A stretch of DNA of 64,000 nt from Epilithonimonas xixisoli (GCF_004365655.1 NZ_SOEO01000001.1:992001-1056000); one strand, 5' to 3'; positions 1 through 9,780 are shown, counted from the stretch's first letter. Notes: generated by a model not told the origin, from the letters alone. Program-made: numbers and translations.

Positions 1-1
1 T

Positions 2-1165
2 GAATTGTTTAGCACAGTGAAGGATGCTGCAACCTCTGGCGTTTTGTCCAATCTTTTGGGGAATTTGGAAGGAAGTGATTCTGTAATTTCAAAAATTCTA
101 AGCTTGATTTTCGGCGATGGAGACAAGCTGGCTGCCATTACAAATTCGGTTTCCGAATATGCAGGCATCAAAAATGAAGCTACAAACTCTGTTTTGAATC
201 TTGTAACTGGCGCAACAGCTGGAACTATCGGGCGATATGCGGTAGATCACAATTTGGATGTTTCATCTTTTGGAAATCTAATGAACGATCAAAAATCAAA
301 TCTTGCTTCTCTTTTGCCTGCAGGATTTAGTTTTGCTTCATTAGGCTTAGGGAATTGGTTTGGATCTATGGACGCAGCTCCGGTGAATGTAATTCCAGAA
401 GTGAATCAAACGCCGATCGTAGATGTGAATCCCACAACCCCTGTTACCGAGAAACCAATTGTAACAGAAACTCCAAAAGTAGATGTGACAAGAAGCGGAA
501 CTACACACGAAATCGTTTCTGATAACAGTTCTGGTGGTAGCATTTGGAAGTGGCTTTTACCATTGCTTTTATTATTGTTATTAGGCTGGTTTTTCTGGAA
601 ACAATGTGATAAAAAAGCAGAACCAATGCCAGTAACAACGGTTGACTCTACAGCAACAGTTTCTGATTCTACAAATCCAGCAGTTGACTCTGTGACGTTT
701 CAAAGAGAAACCATTATGGTGACATTGCCAAGTGGAAAAACGCTTCAAGCTTACAAAGGCGGAATCGAGGATCAAATGGTGAATTTCTTAAAATCTGACG
801 AATACAAGAATTCTACTGAAGCACAATTAAAAGACAGATGGTTCAATTTTGACAATTTGAATTTTGAATTCGGAAACTCAAAACTAACTCCTGAATCTCA
901 AGTTCAATTGGAAAATCTTAAAATGATCTTGGCAGAATTCCCAGATGCTAAAATTAAAATTGGGGCTTACACAGATAAAAAAGGTGATGAAGCTGTTAAC
1001 TTAAAATTGTCTGGAGAAAGAGCAGCGGTTGTAAAATCCTCTCTTAATTCTGCTCAAGTATTAGAGGCGGAAGGATACGGTTCCAAATTTGCAAAAGTTT
1101 CTGCCGATGCTACTGACAAAGAAAGAGAATCTGATAGAAAAACTGCAGTAAGATTTACCAAGTAA
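2..1165 (+). CDS. OmpA-family C-terminal domain protein, 5' end cut off by the window
   Basis: The reading frame is open from the first codon of the window, so the true start lies upstream and the protein is N-terminally incomplete (about 387 residues seen). The first ~115 residues are a helical Gly/Ser/Ala/Leu-rich segment resembling DUF937-type domains. A Pro/Thr/Val linker follows (~125-165), then one Leu-rich membrane helix (WKWLLPLLLLLLLGWFFWK, about 180-198). The C-terminal ~110 residues look like an OmpA peptidoglycan-binding domain: NFDNLNFEFGNSKLT, then AKIKIGAYTDKKGD, then LSGERAAVVKSSL. The likely role is anchoring an envelope structure to the cell wall from the periplasm, with the helix in the inner membrane. 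The exact partner is unknown. A terminator follows the stop codon, so this is the last gene of its transcript. Confidence 0.8.
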   Translation, partial: ELFSTVKDAATSGVLSNLLGNLEGSDSVISKILSLIFGDGDKLAAITNSVSEYAGIKNEATNSVLNLVTGATAGTIGRYAVDHNLDVSSFGNLMNDQKSNLASLLPAGFSFASLGLGNWFGSMDAAPVNVIPEVNQTPIVDVNPTTPVTEKPIVTETPKVDVTRSGTTHEIVSDNSSGGSIWKWLLPLLLLLLLGWFFWKQCDKKAEPMPVTTVDSTATVSDSTNPAVDSVTFQRETIMVTLPSGKTLQAYKGGIEDQMVNFLKSDEYKNSTEAQLKDRWFNFDNLNFEFGNSKLTPESQVQLENLKMILAEFPDAKIKIGAYTDKKGDEAVNLKLSGERAAVVKSSLNSAQVLEAEGYGSKFAKVSADATDKERESDRKTAVRFTK

Positions 1166-1186
1166 ATTTTTGTTTAAATTAAATAT

Positions 1187-1215
1187 AAAACTGTCAAGAG
1201 ATTGACAGTTTTTTT
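1187..1215 (+). terminator. Rho-independent terminator after the OmpA-family gene
   Basis: An 11-bp stem AAAACTGTCAA / TTGACAGTTTT with a GAGA loop is followed by a T run, 22 bases after the stop codon. Confidence 0.85.
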
Positions 1216-1247
1216 ATTGTTAATTTGCAGGTTAAGTAGAGTATAAC

Positions 1248-1270
1248 TATTTTTGTTAGTCTAATCTAAC
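1248..1270 (+). promoter_or_regulatory. mntH promoter with DtxR/MntR-like operator
   Basis: TATTTTTG at 1248-1255 matches the Bacteroidota -7 box TAnnTTTG exactly. It runs into the inverted repeat GTTAGTCTAATCTAAC (1255-1270), which would cover the expected transcription start. The repeat resembles DtxR/MntR-family operators (TTAG...CTAA half-sites). Its place in front of a manganese/iron importer fits repression under metal-replete conditions. Seen: box and repeat. Inferred: which regulator binds. Confidence 0.5.
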
Positions 1271-1281
1271 AATACGAAATA

Positions 1282-2616
1282 TTGAATCAATTTAATCATA
1301 ACAGAGGTTGGCGAAAAGAGAAGAGTTCCAACTCTCTTCAGGAGTCTTTTGCCAGCGTTCATATTCCGAAAGACGGAAGCTTCAAGAAGAAACTATTTGC
1401 CTATATGGGACCTGGATTGCTCATTGCAGTAGGTTATATGGATCCGGGGAATTGGGCGACAGATATTGCAGGTGGAGCGCAGTTTGGCTATGCTTTGCTC
1501 TCTGTGGTTTTGATTTCAAATCTGTTTGCAATTCTTTTGCAGCATTTGTCTGTAAAATTGGGAGTTGTGGCAGAGCGGGATTTGGCGCAGGCGTGTAAAG
1601 ATCATTTTCATCCTGTGGTCAATTTTATTCTTTGGATTTTCTGCGAAATTGCCATTGCTGCGTGTGATTTGGCAGAAGTGATAGGTTCGGCAATCGCTCT
1701 TAATCTTTTATTTGGAATACCACTCAGTTGGGGTGTTGTGATTACGATTGTCGATGTTTTTCTGATTTTATTCCTTCAGTCACGCGGTTTTCGCTACATA
1801 GAAAGTATTGTTGGAGGTTTGATATTAATTATTTTTATAGCATTTTTTTACGAAATATTTCTAAGTCAGCCAGAGGTTTTCCCGATGTTGCAAGGTTTGA
1901 TTCCTCAGAAAGAAATCATCACCAATCCATCGATGTTATATATTGCCATCGGAATTTTGGGTGCTACGGTAATGCCTCACAATCTCTATCTTCATAGTAG
2001 TATTGTGCAAACAAGAAACTACCCAAGAACCACCGAAGGGAAGAAGGAAGCATTGAAATTTGCGAGTATCGACAGTAGTCTTTCCTTGATGCTAGCATTC
2101 ATTATCAATGCGGCAATTCTCATCATTGCAGCAGCTACTTTTCACACGTCTGGGAACAAAGATGTGGCGGATATCAATGATGCTTATATGCTTTTGACAC
2201 CGCTTTTGGGAACTACACTAGCGAGTATTTTCTTTGGAATTGCACTCTTGGCATCTGGTCAGAATTCTACTTTGACGGGAACACTCGCGGGACAGATCGT
2301 AATGGAAGGTTTCCTGAATATCAGACTAAAACCTTGGGTTAGAAGATTAATTACCAGAGTTATTGCCATTGTTCCAGCGTTGATTATCTCTATTCTTTAT
2401 GGAGAAAAGGGAACGGCAGAATTGTTGGTTTTCAGTCAGGTCATTTTGTCGATGCAACTTAGTTTTGCTGTAGTTCCGTTGGTTATGTTTACCAATAGCA
2501 AAGCGAAAATGGGGGAGTTTGCTAATAAAATGTGGATCAAAGTTTTGGCCATCATCATCAGTACAATCATTATATTTCTGAATCTCTATCTCTTGAAAGA
2601 AACATTCTTTCCTTGA
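1282..2616 (+). CDS. mntH: Nramp-family divalent metal (Mn2+/Fe2+) transporter
   Basis: This 444-residue polytopic inner-membrane protein has the Nramp signatures. The helix-1 metal-site motif DPGNWATD is at residues 54-61 and the helix-6 motif MPHNLYLHSS is near residue 231. It is expected to import Mn2+ (and Fe2+) with protons. No ATG occurs until well inside the first transmembrane helix, so the TTG at 1282 is taken as the start. That start places the N-terminal Arg/Lys-rich segment ahead of helix 1, about 20 nt behind the predicted transcription start. The length agrees with bacterial MntH proteins (roughly 410-450). The gene stands alone between two terminators and has a metal-regulator-like operator upstream. 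Confidence 0.92.
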   Translation: MNQFNHNRGWRKEKSSNSLQESFASVHIPKDGSFKKKLFAYMGPGLLIAVGYMDPGNWATDIAGGAQFGYALLSVVLISNLFAILLQHLSVKLGVVAERDLAQACKDHFHPVVNFILWIFCEIAIAACDLAEVIGSAIALNLLFGIPLSWGVVITIVDVFLILFLQSRGFRYIESIVGGLILIIFIAFFYEIFLSQPEVFPMLQGLIPQKEIITNPSMLYIAIGILGATVMPHNLYLHSSIVQTRNYPRTTEGKKEALKFASIDSSLSLMLAFIINAAILIIAAATFHTSGNKDVADINDAYMLLTPLLGTTLASIFFGIALLASGQNSTLTGTLAGQIVMEGFLNIRLKPWVRRLITRVIAIVPALIISILYGEKGTAELLVFSQVILSMQLSFAVVPLVMFTNSKAKMGEFANKMWIKVLAIIISTIIIFLNLYLLKETFFP

Positions 2617-2627
2617 TAATAATAAAA

Positions 2628-2660
2628 AAAACCGTTTCAAAATTTTGAAACGGTTTTTTT
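2628..2660. terminator. Bidirectional terminator between mntH and the transaldolase gene
   Basis: A 14-bp self-complementary stem (AAACCGTTTCAAAA and its complement, 2628-2655) is flanked by A and T runs. It can serve both convergent genes. Confidence 0.85.
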
Positions 2661-2686
2661 TTTTATTTTTTCTTTCTTTGAAAATA

Positions 2687-3340
2687 TTATCCTAACTTCT
2701 TAGAATCTGCAACAAACTGCGCCAACCCAGAATCTGTCAATGGATGATTCAATAGATTTAGGATTGATGGTAGCGGCGATGTGATGACATCTGCGCCAAT
2801 TTTTGCACAATTGATGATATGCATAGGACTTCTGATGGAAGCTGCAAGGATTTCTGTATCAAACATGTAATTGTCAAAAATCAAACGAATTTCTTCGATC
2901 AAATTAAGTCCATCCACAGAAATATCATCTAATCTACCTAGGAAAGGAGACACGTAAGTTGCACCTGCTTTTGCAGCCAAAAGTGCTTGTCCTGCTGAAA
3001 AAATCAGAGTACAGTTGGTTTTGATGCCTTTGTCTGAAAAATATTTTAGAGCTTTGATACCATCTTTGATCATCGGGATTTTTACGACAATTCTCTCGTG
3101 AAGTGCCGCCAATTCATCGCCTTCTTTGATCATTTCTTCATAAGTTGTAGAGAGAACTTCTGCAGAAACATCGCCGTCTGAAATGTTGCAAATATCAACG
3201 TAATGCTTGTTGATAGCTTCTTTTCCAGAGATTCCTTCTTTTGCCATAAGAGAAGGGTTGGTAGTAACGCCATCCAAAATTCCAAGGTCTTGTGCTTCTT
3301 TAATTTGGGCTAGGTTGGCTGTGTCAATAAAAAATTTCAT
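2687..3340 (-). CDS. tal: Transaldolase (small TalC/FSA-type)
   Basis: This 217-residue TIM-barrel enzyme belongs to the short transaldolase / fructose-6-phosphate aldolase family (MKFFIDTANLAQIKEA, GVTTNPSL). The Schiff-base lysine is K87 in VVKIPM. Two positions separate the two activities. Members acting as transaldolase carry Glu and Phe, whereas E. coli FSA has Gln59 and Tyr131. This protein has Glu61 (SAEV) and Phe133 (SPFLGR), so I call it a transaldolase of the non-oxidative pentose phosphate pathway. Cytosolic. Monocistronic: it has its own -7 box upstream and shares the terminator with mntH. Confidence is high for the family, moderate for the specific activity. Confidence 0.9.
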   Translation of the reverse strand: MKFFIDTANLAQIKEAQDLGILDGVTTNPSLMAKEGISGKEAINKHYVDICNISDGDVSAEVLSTTYEEMIKEGDELAALHERIVVKIPMIKDGIKALKYFSDKGIKTNCTLIFSAGQALLAAKAGATYVSPFLGRLDDISVDGLNLIEEIRLIFDNYMFDTEILAASIRSPMHIINCAKIGADVITSPLPSILNLLNHPLTDSGLAQFVADSKKLG

Positions 3341-3400
3341 ATAAAGGTATTTGTTTGTTTATTAAAGCTTGTTGTTATTTTTTATAAGTGTAACTGATTA

Positions 3401-3408
3401 CAAATATA
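3401..3408 (-). promoter_or_regulatory. -7 box for the transaldolase gene
   Basis: On the minus strand this reads TATATTTG, a full match to TAnnTTTG, about 60 bases upstream of the start codon. No clear -33 TTG is seen at the expected distance. Confidence 0.5.
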
Positions 3409-3434
3409 CAGTTTTAGTTTGCTCTGTAAAAATC

Positions 3435-3460
3435 AAAAAAAAAAGAAGCCAGCTGGCTTC
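3435..3460 (-). terminator. Terminator after the TPR gene
   Basis: The palindrome GAAGCCAGCTGGCTTC (3445-3460) is followed on the minus strand by ten T residues, immediately after the TPR gene's stop codon. Confidence 0.85.
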
Positions 3461-3467
3461 TTTTAAT

Positions 3468-4850
3468 TTACTTCATCGCAGCTTCTTTCGCTTTGAATTC
3501 GTTGTACTTAGCAGTATTTTGAGTGGTCATATAAAGTCCTTTCAAAATGCTGACCATATCCTTATCATTTGGATTGTTGCTGTAATATTTCTCTGCATAA
3601 GGAATCGCTTTTGAGAATCGGCTTCTTCTTTCCTCCATCAATTTATTAGCAGCATCTATCTTTCCTGATTTTCTCAGTTTGTTGTATTCGTCAACAGTTT
3701 TGGTGTCATCTCCCATATAGAAGTAAACCATATTCTGAAGTGCATTACTGAAGTTAGGATCAATTTCTAAAGCTTTTTTCAAAGATTCCTCTGCATCTTT
3801 TTGCATTGAAGGATCTTTCAATTGCAAAACGCCTAAATTGTACCAGTTTACTTTATCCGTTGGATTTTTCGCCAATTGTGCTTTAAGGTTACTTACAAAT
3901 TGTTCCGTTTTACCAGATTTATAATAAGCGTTTCCTTGAATTTGAGAAAGTGTTTTGTTGTTTGGGAACTTTTTCAAACCATCATCAGAAATAGCAGCAG
4001 CCTCCTCAAATTTCTGCTGATCAAAAAGTAATGAAGCTAGAATCTCATAAAGTTCTTCTTGCTTACTAGGTGTTTTTTCTATTTTAAAATCAGAATAATC
4101 GCTGCCGTCTTTCATTTTTTGATAAAGGTCGTATGCGTTCTTATCAAGATTTTCTACAGTTCCAGTTTTCTTGTTTTTTGCAGTGTAATTAGTTTCGATT
4201 CCTGTATAATTTGCTTTGATCAACTCATCAAGAATCGCAATGCCTTTTGCTTTCTGATCTTGAGTTTGTGCATAAGCTACACCAGCGTAGTAAAGATAGT
4301 TTTTGTTATCCTGTCCGGCTGCTTTGAACAAGTAGTAAGTCTCTGCAAATTTTTCTCCTGCAACATCATATTTTTTGTTGTTATAATTTGTAGTTGCCAT
4401 TGCACTCGCTGCTTGCAATTGAGGATTGATTGTATTTCTCAGTTTCTCAGCTAATGAAGGTGTAAACTTTTCTTGCTTCAAAGAAATTCCGTTTCCGAAT
4501 TTTTCTGAAGCTTCTTTTCCAACAAAATAAACTCTGTTTTTCTCAGCATCTTTTCCTGTGAAAATAGGTTCTGCACCCAAAGTTGCAATCTTTGCAAGAA
4601 TTTCTGCACCTTCTACGCTTTTCCCGGATTTCAATAATGACAATCCTTTTGCATAATAGTATTGCTCAAGAAGAGAAGGCTCTAATAAATAAGTCTTATC
4701 TCCAAAAATGCCTTCTGCTTTCGCAATTTCTGAACTTGCAGTCGTATGATCTCCTGAATCAACTGCTTTTACAGCGTTAGCAATTTCTTTTTTCTGCGCA
4801 TTCATCAATGCTACAGATAAAACTGCCAAACTTAAAATTAATCTTTTCAT
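3468..4850 (-). CDS. Secreted tetratricopeptide-repeat protein
   Basis: This 460-residue protein starts with a signal peptide (MKRLILSLAVLSVALMNAQ), so the mature part is periplasmic or envelope-associated. The body is helical with TPR-like units: GDHTTASSEIAKAEGIFG near residue 35, YDVAGEKFAETYYLFKAAG near 160, KFEEAAAISDDGLKKFP near 280, and a clear consensus repeat VNWYNLGVLQLKDP...AEESLKKALEIDPNFSNALQ near 335-380. TPRs mediate protein-protein contacts; no catalytic motif is seen. It begins 17 bases after the gyrA stop codon with no terminator between them, so it is probably co-transcribed with gyrA. A strong terminator follows. Function is not predictable beyond a scaffold role. Confidence 0.8.
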   Translation of the reverse strand: MKRLILSLAVLSVALMNAQKKEIANAVKAVDSGDHTTASSEIAKAEGIFGDKTYLLEPSLLEQYYYAKGLSLLKSGKSVEGAEILAKIATLGAEPIFTGKDAEKNRVYFVGKEASEKFGNGISLKQEKFTPSLAEKLRNTINPQLQAASAMATTNYNNKKYDVAGEKFAETYYLFKAAGQDNKNYLYYAGVAYAQTQDQKAKGIAILDELIKANYTGIETNYTAKNKKTGTVENLDKNAYDLYQKMKDGSDYSDFKIEKTPSKQEELYEILASLLFDQQKFEEAAAISDDGLKKFPNNKTLSQIQGNAYYKSGKTEQFVSNLKAQLAKNPTDKVNWYNLGVLQLKDPSMQKDAEESLKKALEIDPNFSNALQNMVYFYMGDDTKTVDEYNKLRKSGKIDAANKLMEERRSRFSKAIPYAEKYYSNNPNDKDMVSILKGLYMTTQNTAKYNEFKAKEAAMK

Positions 4851-4867
4851 ATGTTAACTTTTATTTT

Positions 4868-7495
4868 TTATTCGTTGTCTTCGGTTTCATCAGCATTATC
4901 AGCGGCTTCTTCATCTTCGATTTTCTTCAGTTCCTCCTCGTCGCCGATGTTGATCTGATTGTTTCCAGTCTGTGGTTTCACTTTGAATTCTGGATTGTTA
5001 CTGTCGTTTTCTGCAACTTCTCCGTCTTCTTCTTCCACAACTTCACTATCCATTTCTACTTTTGCAATCGCTGCAATTTCGTCCTTGGTTTTAAGATTAA
5101 TGACTTTCACACCTTGGGTATTTCTACCCATCACACGCATTTCGTTCATATTCATTCGGATGGCAACACCAGATTTGTTGATAATCATCAATCCGTCTTC
5201 GTCTGTCACACTTTGGATAGCAATCAGATTACCGGTTTTCTCAGTAATGTTCAGCGTGATTACACCTTTTCCACCTCTGTTTGTGATTCGGTAATCTTCT
5301 ACGGCTGTTCTTTTTCCATAACCTCTTTCTGATACAACCAAAACTGTATCATTTTCCAAGTCATTTACAACAATCATTCCGATTACTTCGTCACTATCTT
5401 CAAGAGAAATTCCACGTACACCAATCGATCCTCTGCCGACAGCTCTCGCTTTTTCTTCAGGGAATCGAATACATTTTCCGTTTTTGGTAGCAATCATAAT
5501 TTGAGAATTTCCGTCTGTCAATCTTGCGCCTAATAATGCATCATTATCACGGATTTCGATAGCATTTACACCATTTGTTCTTGGTCTGGAGTAAGCTTCC
5601 AATGATGTTTTCTTGATGGTACCGTTCTTGGTGATCATCACAACATTCATTTGGTTGATATATTCTTGATTTTTAAGATCTTTGGTTCTAATGTAAGCCT
5701 TGATCTTATCGTCTTGCTCAATATTAATTAAATTCTGAACCGCTCTTCCTTTTGAAGTTTTAGATCCTTCCGGAACTTCGAATACCCTTAGCCAGAAACA
5801 TTTTCCTTTTTCTGTGAAGAAGAGTAGGTATTCGTGGTTGGTTGCAGTTACGATATATTCCAAGAAATCCTCATCTCTCGTAGTTGCCGCTCTGTTTCCA
5901 ACGCCACCTCTGGATTGTACTTTGTATTCAGAAAGAAGTGTTCTTTTGATGTAACCAGCGTGAGAAATAGTCAAAACAACTTTTTCGTCTGGGATGATAT
6001 CCTCAATAGAGAATTCTCCTCCAGAGTAATCGATTTCAGAACGTCTTTCGTCGCCGTATTTTTCTTTGATTTCTTGAAGTTCAGTTTTGATGATCTCATA
6101 ACGTCTTGGTTCATTCGTCAAAATGTCTTCCAAATCTTTTATTAAAGCCATTATTTCTTCGTACTCAGCACGGATCTTGTCCAATTCCATTCCCGTAAGA
6201 CGAGCCAAACGAAGATCTAGAATTGCTTGTGCCTGAATTTCAGAAAGTTCAAATTCTTCAATCAAACCTTCTTTCGCGGCTTGTGGATTGGCGCTGTGAC
6301 GGATGATTGCAATCGCTCTGTCAAGAGAATCCTGAGTTCCGATCACTTTCATAAAGCCTTCAAGAATGTGTGCTCTTTCCTGTGCTTTTCTAAGTTCGTA
6401 TTTTGTTCTTCTTACAATTACTTCGTGACGGTGATCTACGAAATGTAAGATCATATCTTTCACATTCAGCTGTACAGGTCTTCCTTTAACTAAGGCGATG
6501 TTATTAACTGAAAATGAAGTTTGTAGAGAAGTGTATTTATATAAAAGGTTTAATACGACATTTGGTATTGCATCGTTCTTAAGTTCATAAACGATACGCA
6601 TTCCGTTTCTGTCAGACTCATCACGGATTTCATAAATTCCCGGAAGTTTATCATCTTTAACCAATTCAGCAGTTCTGGCAATCATTTCTGCTTTGTTGAC
6701 TTGATAAGGAATTTCTGTTACGATGATCGCATTTCTATTTCCAATCTCTTCGAAATTGATTTTCGCTCTCAAAACGATACGCCCTCTTCCTGTATGGAAA
6801 GCATCACGCACGCCATCATAACCGTAGATGATTCCACCTGTTGGGAAATCTGGAGCAATGATGTGCTTCATCAACTCATCGATGGTAATTTCTTTATCAT
6901 CAATATAAGCACAAATCGCATCAATACTTTCAGATAAGTTGTGAGGCGCCATATTCGTCGCCATACCAACTGCAATTCCGGAAGCTCCATTGACCAAAAG
7001 ACTTGGGATTCTTGTAGGAAGAACGGTAGGCTCTGTTAAACTGTCATCAAAGTTATTTTGAAAATCAACAGTTTCTTTATCAAGATCGGCAAGAATCTCA
7101 TCGGATATTTTTTTAAGTCTTGCTTCCGTATAACGCATTGCTGCTGGTGGATCGCCGTCCATAGAACCGAAGTTACCTTGTCCGTCAACCATCTGATAAC
7201 GCAAACTCCACGGTTGCGCCATTCTTACCATTGCATCATAAACCGAGCTGTCGCCGTGTGGGTGATATTTACCTAAAACGTCTCCAACAATTCTCGCAGA
7301 TTTCAAATGTTTTCTGTTAGAAAAGACATTAAGACCATACATACCGTAGAGCACTCTTCTGTGAACGGGTTTCAGTCCATCTCTCACATCTGGCAAAGCT
7401 CTTGATACGATTACTGACATCGAATAATCGATGTAAGAGGTTCTCATCTCGTCAACAATGTTGATTGGTATTAACCTTTCTCCTTCCTTATGCAT
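4868..7495 (-). CDS. gyrA: DNA gyrase subunit A
   Basis: This 875-residue protein is the breakage-reunion subunit of DNA gyrase, which introduces negative supercoils with GyrB. The N-terminal domain aligns residue-for-residue with E. coli numbering here: [18 protein letters not shown] gives Ser83 and Asp87 (the quinolone-sensitive residues) and AMRYTEARL gives the DNA-cleaving Tyr122. The GyrA box that marks the DNA-wrapping C-terminal domain is present in divergent form (QSRGGVG, near residue 527). The C-terminus ends in a long Asp/Glu-rich tail (about 40 residues), common in this lineage. The ATG start gives [17 protein letters not shown], the expected beginning. The TPR gene follows closely. 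Confidence 0.98.
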   Translation of the reverse strand: MHKEGERLIPINIVDEMRTSYIDYSMSVIVSRALPDVRDGLKPVHRRVLYGMYGLNVFSNRKHLKSARIVGDVLGKYHPHGDSSVYDAMVRMAQPWSLRYQMVDGQGNFGSMDGDPPAAMRYTEARLKKISDEILADLDKETVDFQNNFDDSLTEPTVLPTRIPSLLVNGASGIAVGMATNMAPHNLSESIDAICAYIDDKEITIDELMKHIIAPDFPTGGIIYGYDGVRDAFHTGRGRIVLRAKINFEEIGNRNAIIVTEIPYQVNKAEMIARTAELVKDDKLPGIYEIRDESDRNGMRIVYELKNDAIPNVVLNLLYKYTSLQTSFSVNNIALVKGRPVQLNVKDMILHFVDHRHEVIVRRTKYELRKAQERAHILEGFMKVIGTQDSLDRAIAIIRHSANPQAAKEGLIEEFELSEIQAQAILDLRLARLTGMELDKIRAEYEEIMALIKDLEDILTNEPRRYEIIKTELQEIKEKYGDERRSEIDYSGGEFSIEDIIPDEKVVLTISHAGYIKRTLLSEYKVQSRGGVGNRAATTRDEDFLEYIVTATNHEYLLFFTEKGKCFWLRVFEVPEGSKTSKGRAVQNLINIEQDDKIKAYIRTKDLKNQEYINQMNVVMITKNGTIKKTSLEAYSRPRTNGVNAIEIRDNDALLGARLTDGNSQIMIATKNGKCIRFPEEKARAVGRGSIGVRGISLEDSDEVIGMIVVNDLENDTVLVVSERGYGKRTAVEDYRITNRGGKGVITLNITEKTGNLIAIQSVTDEDGLMIINKSGVAIRMNMNEMRVMGRNTQGVKVINLKTKDEIAAIAKVEMDSEVVEEEDGEVAENDSNNPEFKVKPQTGNNQINIGDEEELKKIEDEEAADNADETEDNE

Positions 7496-7644
7496 AAATA
7501 TTTTTTAATTTATTGTAAATCAGAATTTTAAAATACATTCTGATGCTTCAAGTTTTTCTGTTTTTTATAACGGGCTAATTTACAAAAAAAAACCGATTTT
7601 TGCATTCTGAATTTATCAACATTAATCATAAAAAAATATAAAAA

Positions 7645-7959
7645 ATGAGCATCCTTAGTATTACATTTCATACAATCGAAAATAAAATTGAAGAATGGGA
7701 CATCTATGTGGAAAGTGATCTGCATCAGATGGTGGAAAATCTTTTGGATGTGGAGCAATATATCCTTTCCGAAGTTCAATCGGATATGGTAAGCGAAGGA
7801 AAGAATACCAATTTATTTTTAGTTTTTGATAATGATGAGATGAGAGAGCAATTTATGGAAAGTGAAATGGTAAACTTGGAAGAAAGAATTAATGGGAGAT
7901 TTGGTGAGCAAGTGATGATTTTCCCAACTTTTTTAAATCCTAAGAAAAAGAGATTTTAA
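7645..7959 (+). CDS. DUF4286 family protein
   Basis: A 104-residue cytosolic protein beginning MSILSITFHTIENKIEEW and rich in charged residues, with a basic tail (NPKKKRF). It resembles the small Bacteroidota DUF4286 family, whose members are of similar size and have no established function. No signal peptide, membrane segment or catalytic motif is visible. It is divergently placed from gyrA across 149 bases and stands alone. The start ATG is preceded by an A-rich stretch, normal for this phylum. Confidence 0.75.
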   Translation: MSILSITFHTIENKIEEWDIYVESDLHQMVENLLDVEQYILSEVQSDMVSEGKNTNLFLVFDNDEMREQFMESEMVNLEERINGRFGEQVMIFPTFLNPKKKRF

Positions 7960-8052
7960 ATAAGGTTTTGAGTCTAAAAATTATTCTCTCGCAGATTTTT
8001 ACTTTAAAGTTCTATCTTAATGTCAGTAAAAGTGGAATCAAATACTATCAAA

Positions 8053-8078
8053 TGTCAGTCTGAGGCTCTCAAAGACCT
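8053..8078. repeat. REP-like element (GTC..TGAGGCTCTC..AGGAC family), copy 1
   Basis: TGTCAGTCTGAGGCTCTC followed by AAAGACCT is a degenerate relative of the elements at 12287-12311, 12471-12495, 12856-12881 and 32518-32544. It lies in the 177-base gap between the DUF4286 and UbiB-like genes. Confidence 0.55.
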
Positions 8079-8102
8079 TTTAATTTTCTGGGAATAATTT
8101 TT

Positions 8103-8121
8103 GGAGTTACTTTGTAGCTCC
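8103..8121. promoter_or_regulatory. Short palindrome overlapping a -7-like box upstream of the UbiB-like gene
   Basis: GGAGTTACTTTGTAGCTCC has inverted halves GGAG.TAC / GTA.CTCC around TTT. The centre TTACTTTG differs from TAnnTTTG at one position and lies 23 bases before the ATG. It could be a promoter with an overlapping operator; no regulator is known. Confidence 0.3.
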
Positions 8122-8136
8122 TTTATTTTTATAATT

Positions 8137-9780
8137 ATGTTCGACAAACAACAACGAAAACTTAAGCGTTCTGCCAGATTAATTTCCGTTCTCAGTAAGT
8201 ATGGTTTTAAAGATATGATTGCCAGAATGGGCAAAAAACCGGAAGAAAATTCGGTAAATTCTGACGAAATCATTTCCAAAGGAACGGTTTACGAAAGGAT
8301 TAGATTGGTTTTGGAAGAATTGGGTCCGACGTTCGTGAAGCTAGGACAAACGTTCAGTAATCGGGAAGATCTGCTTCCGCCAGAACTGATTCAGGAGTTG
8401 CAGAAACTTCAGGATCGGGTAGAAATTGTTGATATGAATGTTGAGGAGATTTTGGAAAATGAATTCAATATTTCTGTTAAAGAACATTTCTCGGAGATTG
8501 TTGTAAAACCTTTAGCAACGGCTTCTATTGCTCAGGTTTACAAAGCAACTTTGATTACTGGAGAAGAAGTTATTTTAAAGATCAAAAAACCGGATGTTCT
8601 AAGTGTTATTGAGGATGATTTGCTATTAATAAAAGATTTAGTGAAATTGATTTCGACCTATTCAGAGATTGCTTCAAAATTGAACTTAAAACAAGCCATT
8701 GCCACTTTTGAAAAGTCATTGTTAGAAGAAGTTTCTTTGGTCAATGAACGAAATAATATCAAGCAGTTTGCTTTAAATTTCAAAAATAATAAGGAAACCT
8801 ACGTTCCAATTGTTTACGACGAATTTTCCAATAATAATGTCCTTTGTATGGAGTTTATTGATGGAATTAAGGTTACAGATAAAGCTGAACTTTTGAATCA
8901 TAATATTGATCCTATCAAAATCTCAGAAGTTGGTTTGAGGCTTTTCGTTTCTCAGATTTTGGATTACGGATTTTTCCACGCCGATCCACACGCAGGGAAT
9001 ATTTTGGTGAAGAGAGATGGGAGAGTCGTCTTTATTGATTTTGGTGCAGTTGGGAAAATTCAGCCAAATGATAAAGAGATTCTTGAAAGTTTGATTGTGG
9101 CTTTTGTTGCTAAAAATTCTAATAAGATTGTAAGGTCATTAAAAAAAATGGCGGTCAGCTACGAGATTCCGGATGAGAGGCGATTTGAAAATGATGTGGA
9201 AGAAGTTCTGAATTTCGTTCACAGCACGTCATTGAAAAATATCGATCCGCATATTATCATTAATAAAATGAAAGACGTTTTGAAGGACAATCAGCTTTAT
9301 ATGCCGGATTATTTTTATCTTTTGTTTAAAGGAATTGGTTTGATAGAAGGTGTTGGGCGAACAATCAATCCCGATTTGGACATTGTGAAAAGTCTGCATC
9401 CTTACACCAAGAAAATCTTGACGAGAAAAATTAGTCCAAAAAAACTCTTCAAAAGTGGAATGGACAAAATGATGAATTTCACCGATAATGTGGATGAAAT
9501 CCCGAAAGAGTTGCGCTCCGTTCTGCAAAAACTGGATGATAATAAATTCACCATTTCCAGCGAGATAAAAAATATTGAGAAAACCAATAATCTTATCAAA
9601 TCGAGTATCATTAATCTAATCTTAGCAATGGTTTTAGGAGCAAATATCATTGCAACATCCATCGTTTTCGTTTCAGAATCTGGACCAAGAATTGGCGAAA
9701 TGTCTTTGGTGGCTGTTTTGGGATTTTTGTTTTCGGTAGTTTTGGTAATAATCTTATTATTAAGGATTACTAGAAAATAG
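8137..9780 (+). CDS. ABC1/AarF/UbiB-family atypical kinase
   Basis: This 547-residue protein of the UbiB/AarF kinase-like family has the signature elements in order: the KxGQ motif (FVKLGQTFSNREDLLPPEL, about 65-85), the Ala-rich nucleotide loop (PLATASIAQVYKA), the catalytic-loop equivalent FFHADPHAGNI (about 279-289) and the metal-binding FIDFGAVGK (about 299-307). Two C-terminal transmembrane helices (about 489-513 and 521-545) tether it to the inner membrane. Family members act as ATPases supporting isoprenoid-quinone biosynthesis; a menaquinone role is an inference for this phylum. The frame is open upstream from a TTG at 8101, but the ATG at 8137 gives MFDKQQRKLKRSARL, the usual beginning, so it is preferred. 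Confidence 0.88.
   Translation: MFDKQQRKLKRSARLISVLSKYGFKDMIARMGKKPEENSVNSDEIISKGTVYERIRLVLEELGPTFVKLGQTFSNREDLLPPELIQELQKLQDRVEIVDMNVEEILENEFNISVKEHFSEIVVKPLATASIAQVYKATLITGEEVILKIKKPDVLSVIEDDLLLIKDLVKLISTYSEIASKLNLKQAIATFEKSLLEEVSLVNERNNIKQFALNFKNNKETYVPIVYDEFSNNNVLCMEFIDGIKVTDKAELLNHNIDPIKISEVGLRLFVSQILDYGFFHADPHAGNILVKRDGRVVFIDFGAVGKIQPNDKEILESLIVAFVAKNSNKIVRSLKKMAVSYEIPDERRFENDVEEVLNFVHSTSLKNIDPHIIINKMKDVLKDNQLYMPDYFYLLFKGIGLIEGVGRTINPDLDIVKSLHPYTKKILTRKISPKKLFKSGMDKMMNFTDNVDEIPKELRSVLQKLDDNKFTISSEIKNIEKTNNLIKSSIINLILAMVLGANIIATSIVFVSESGPRIGEMSLVAVLGFLFSVVLVIILLLRITRK

Noticed and set aside
7077..7330. Quinolone-resistance change in gyrA
   Set aside because: Ser83 and Asp87 are the unaltered residues, so no resistance change is visible at the main positions.
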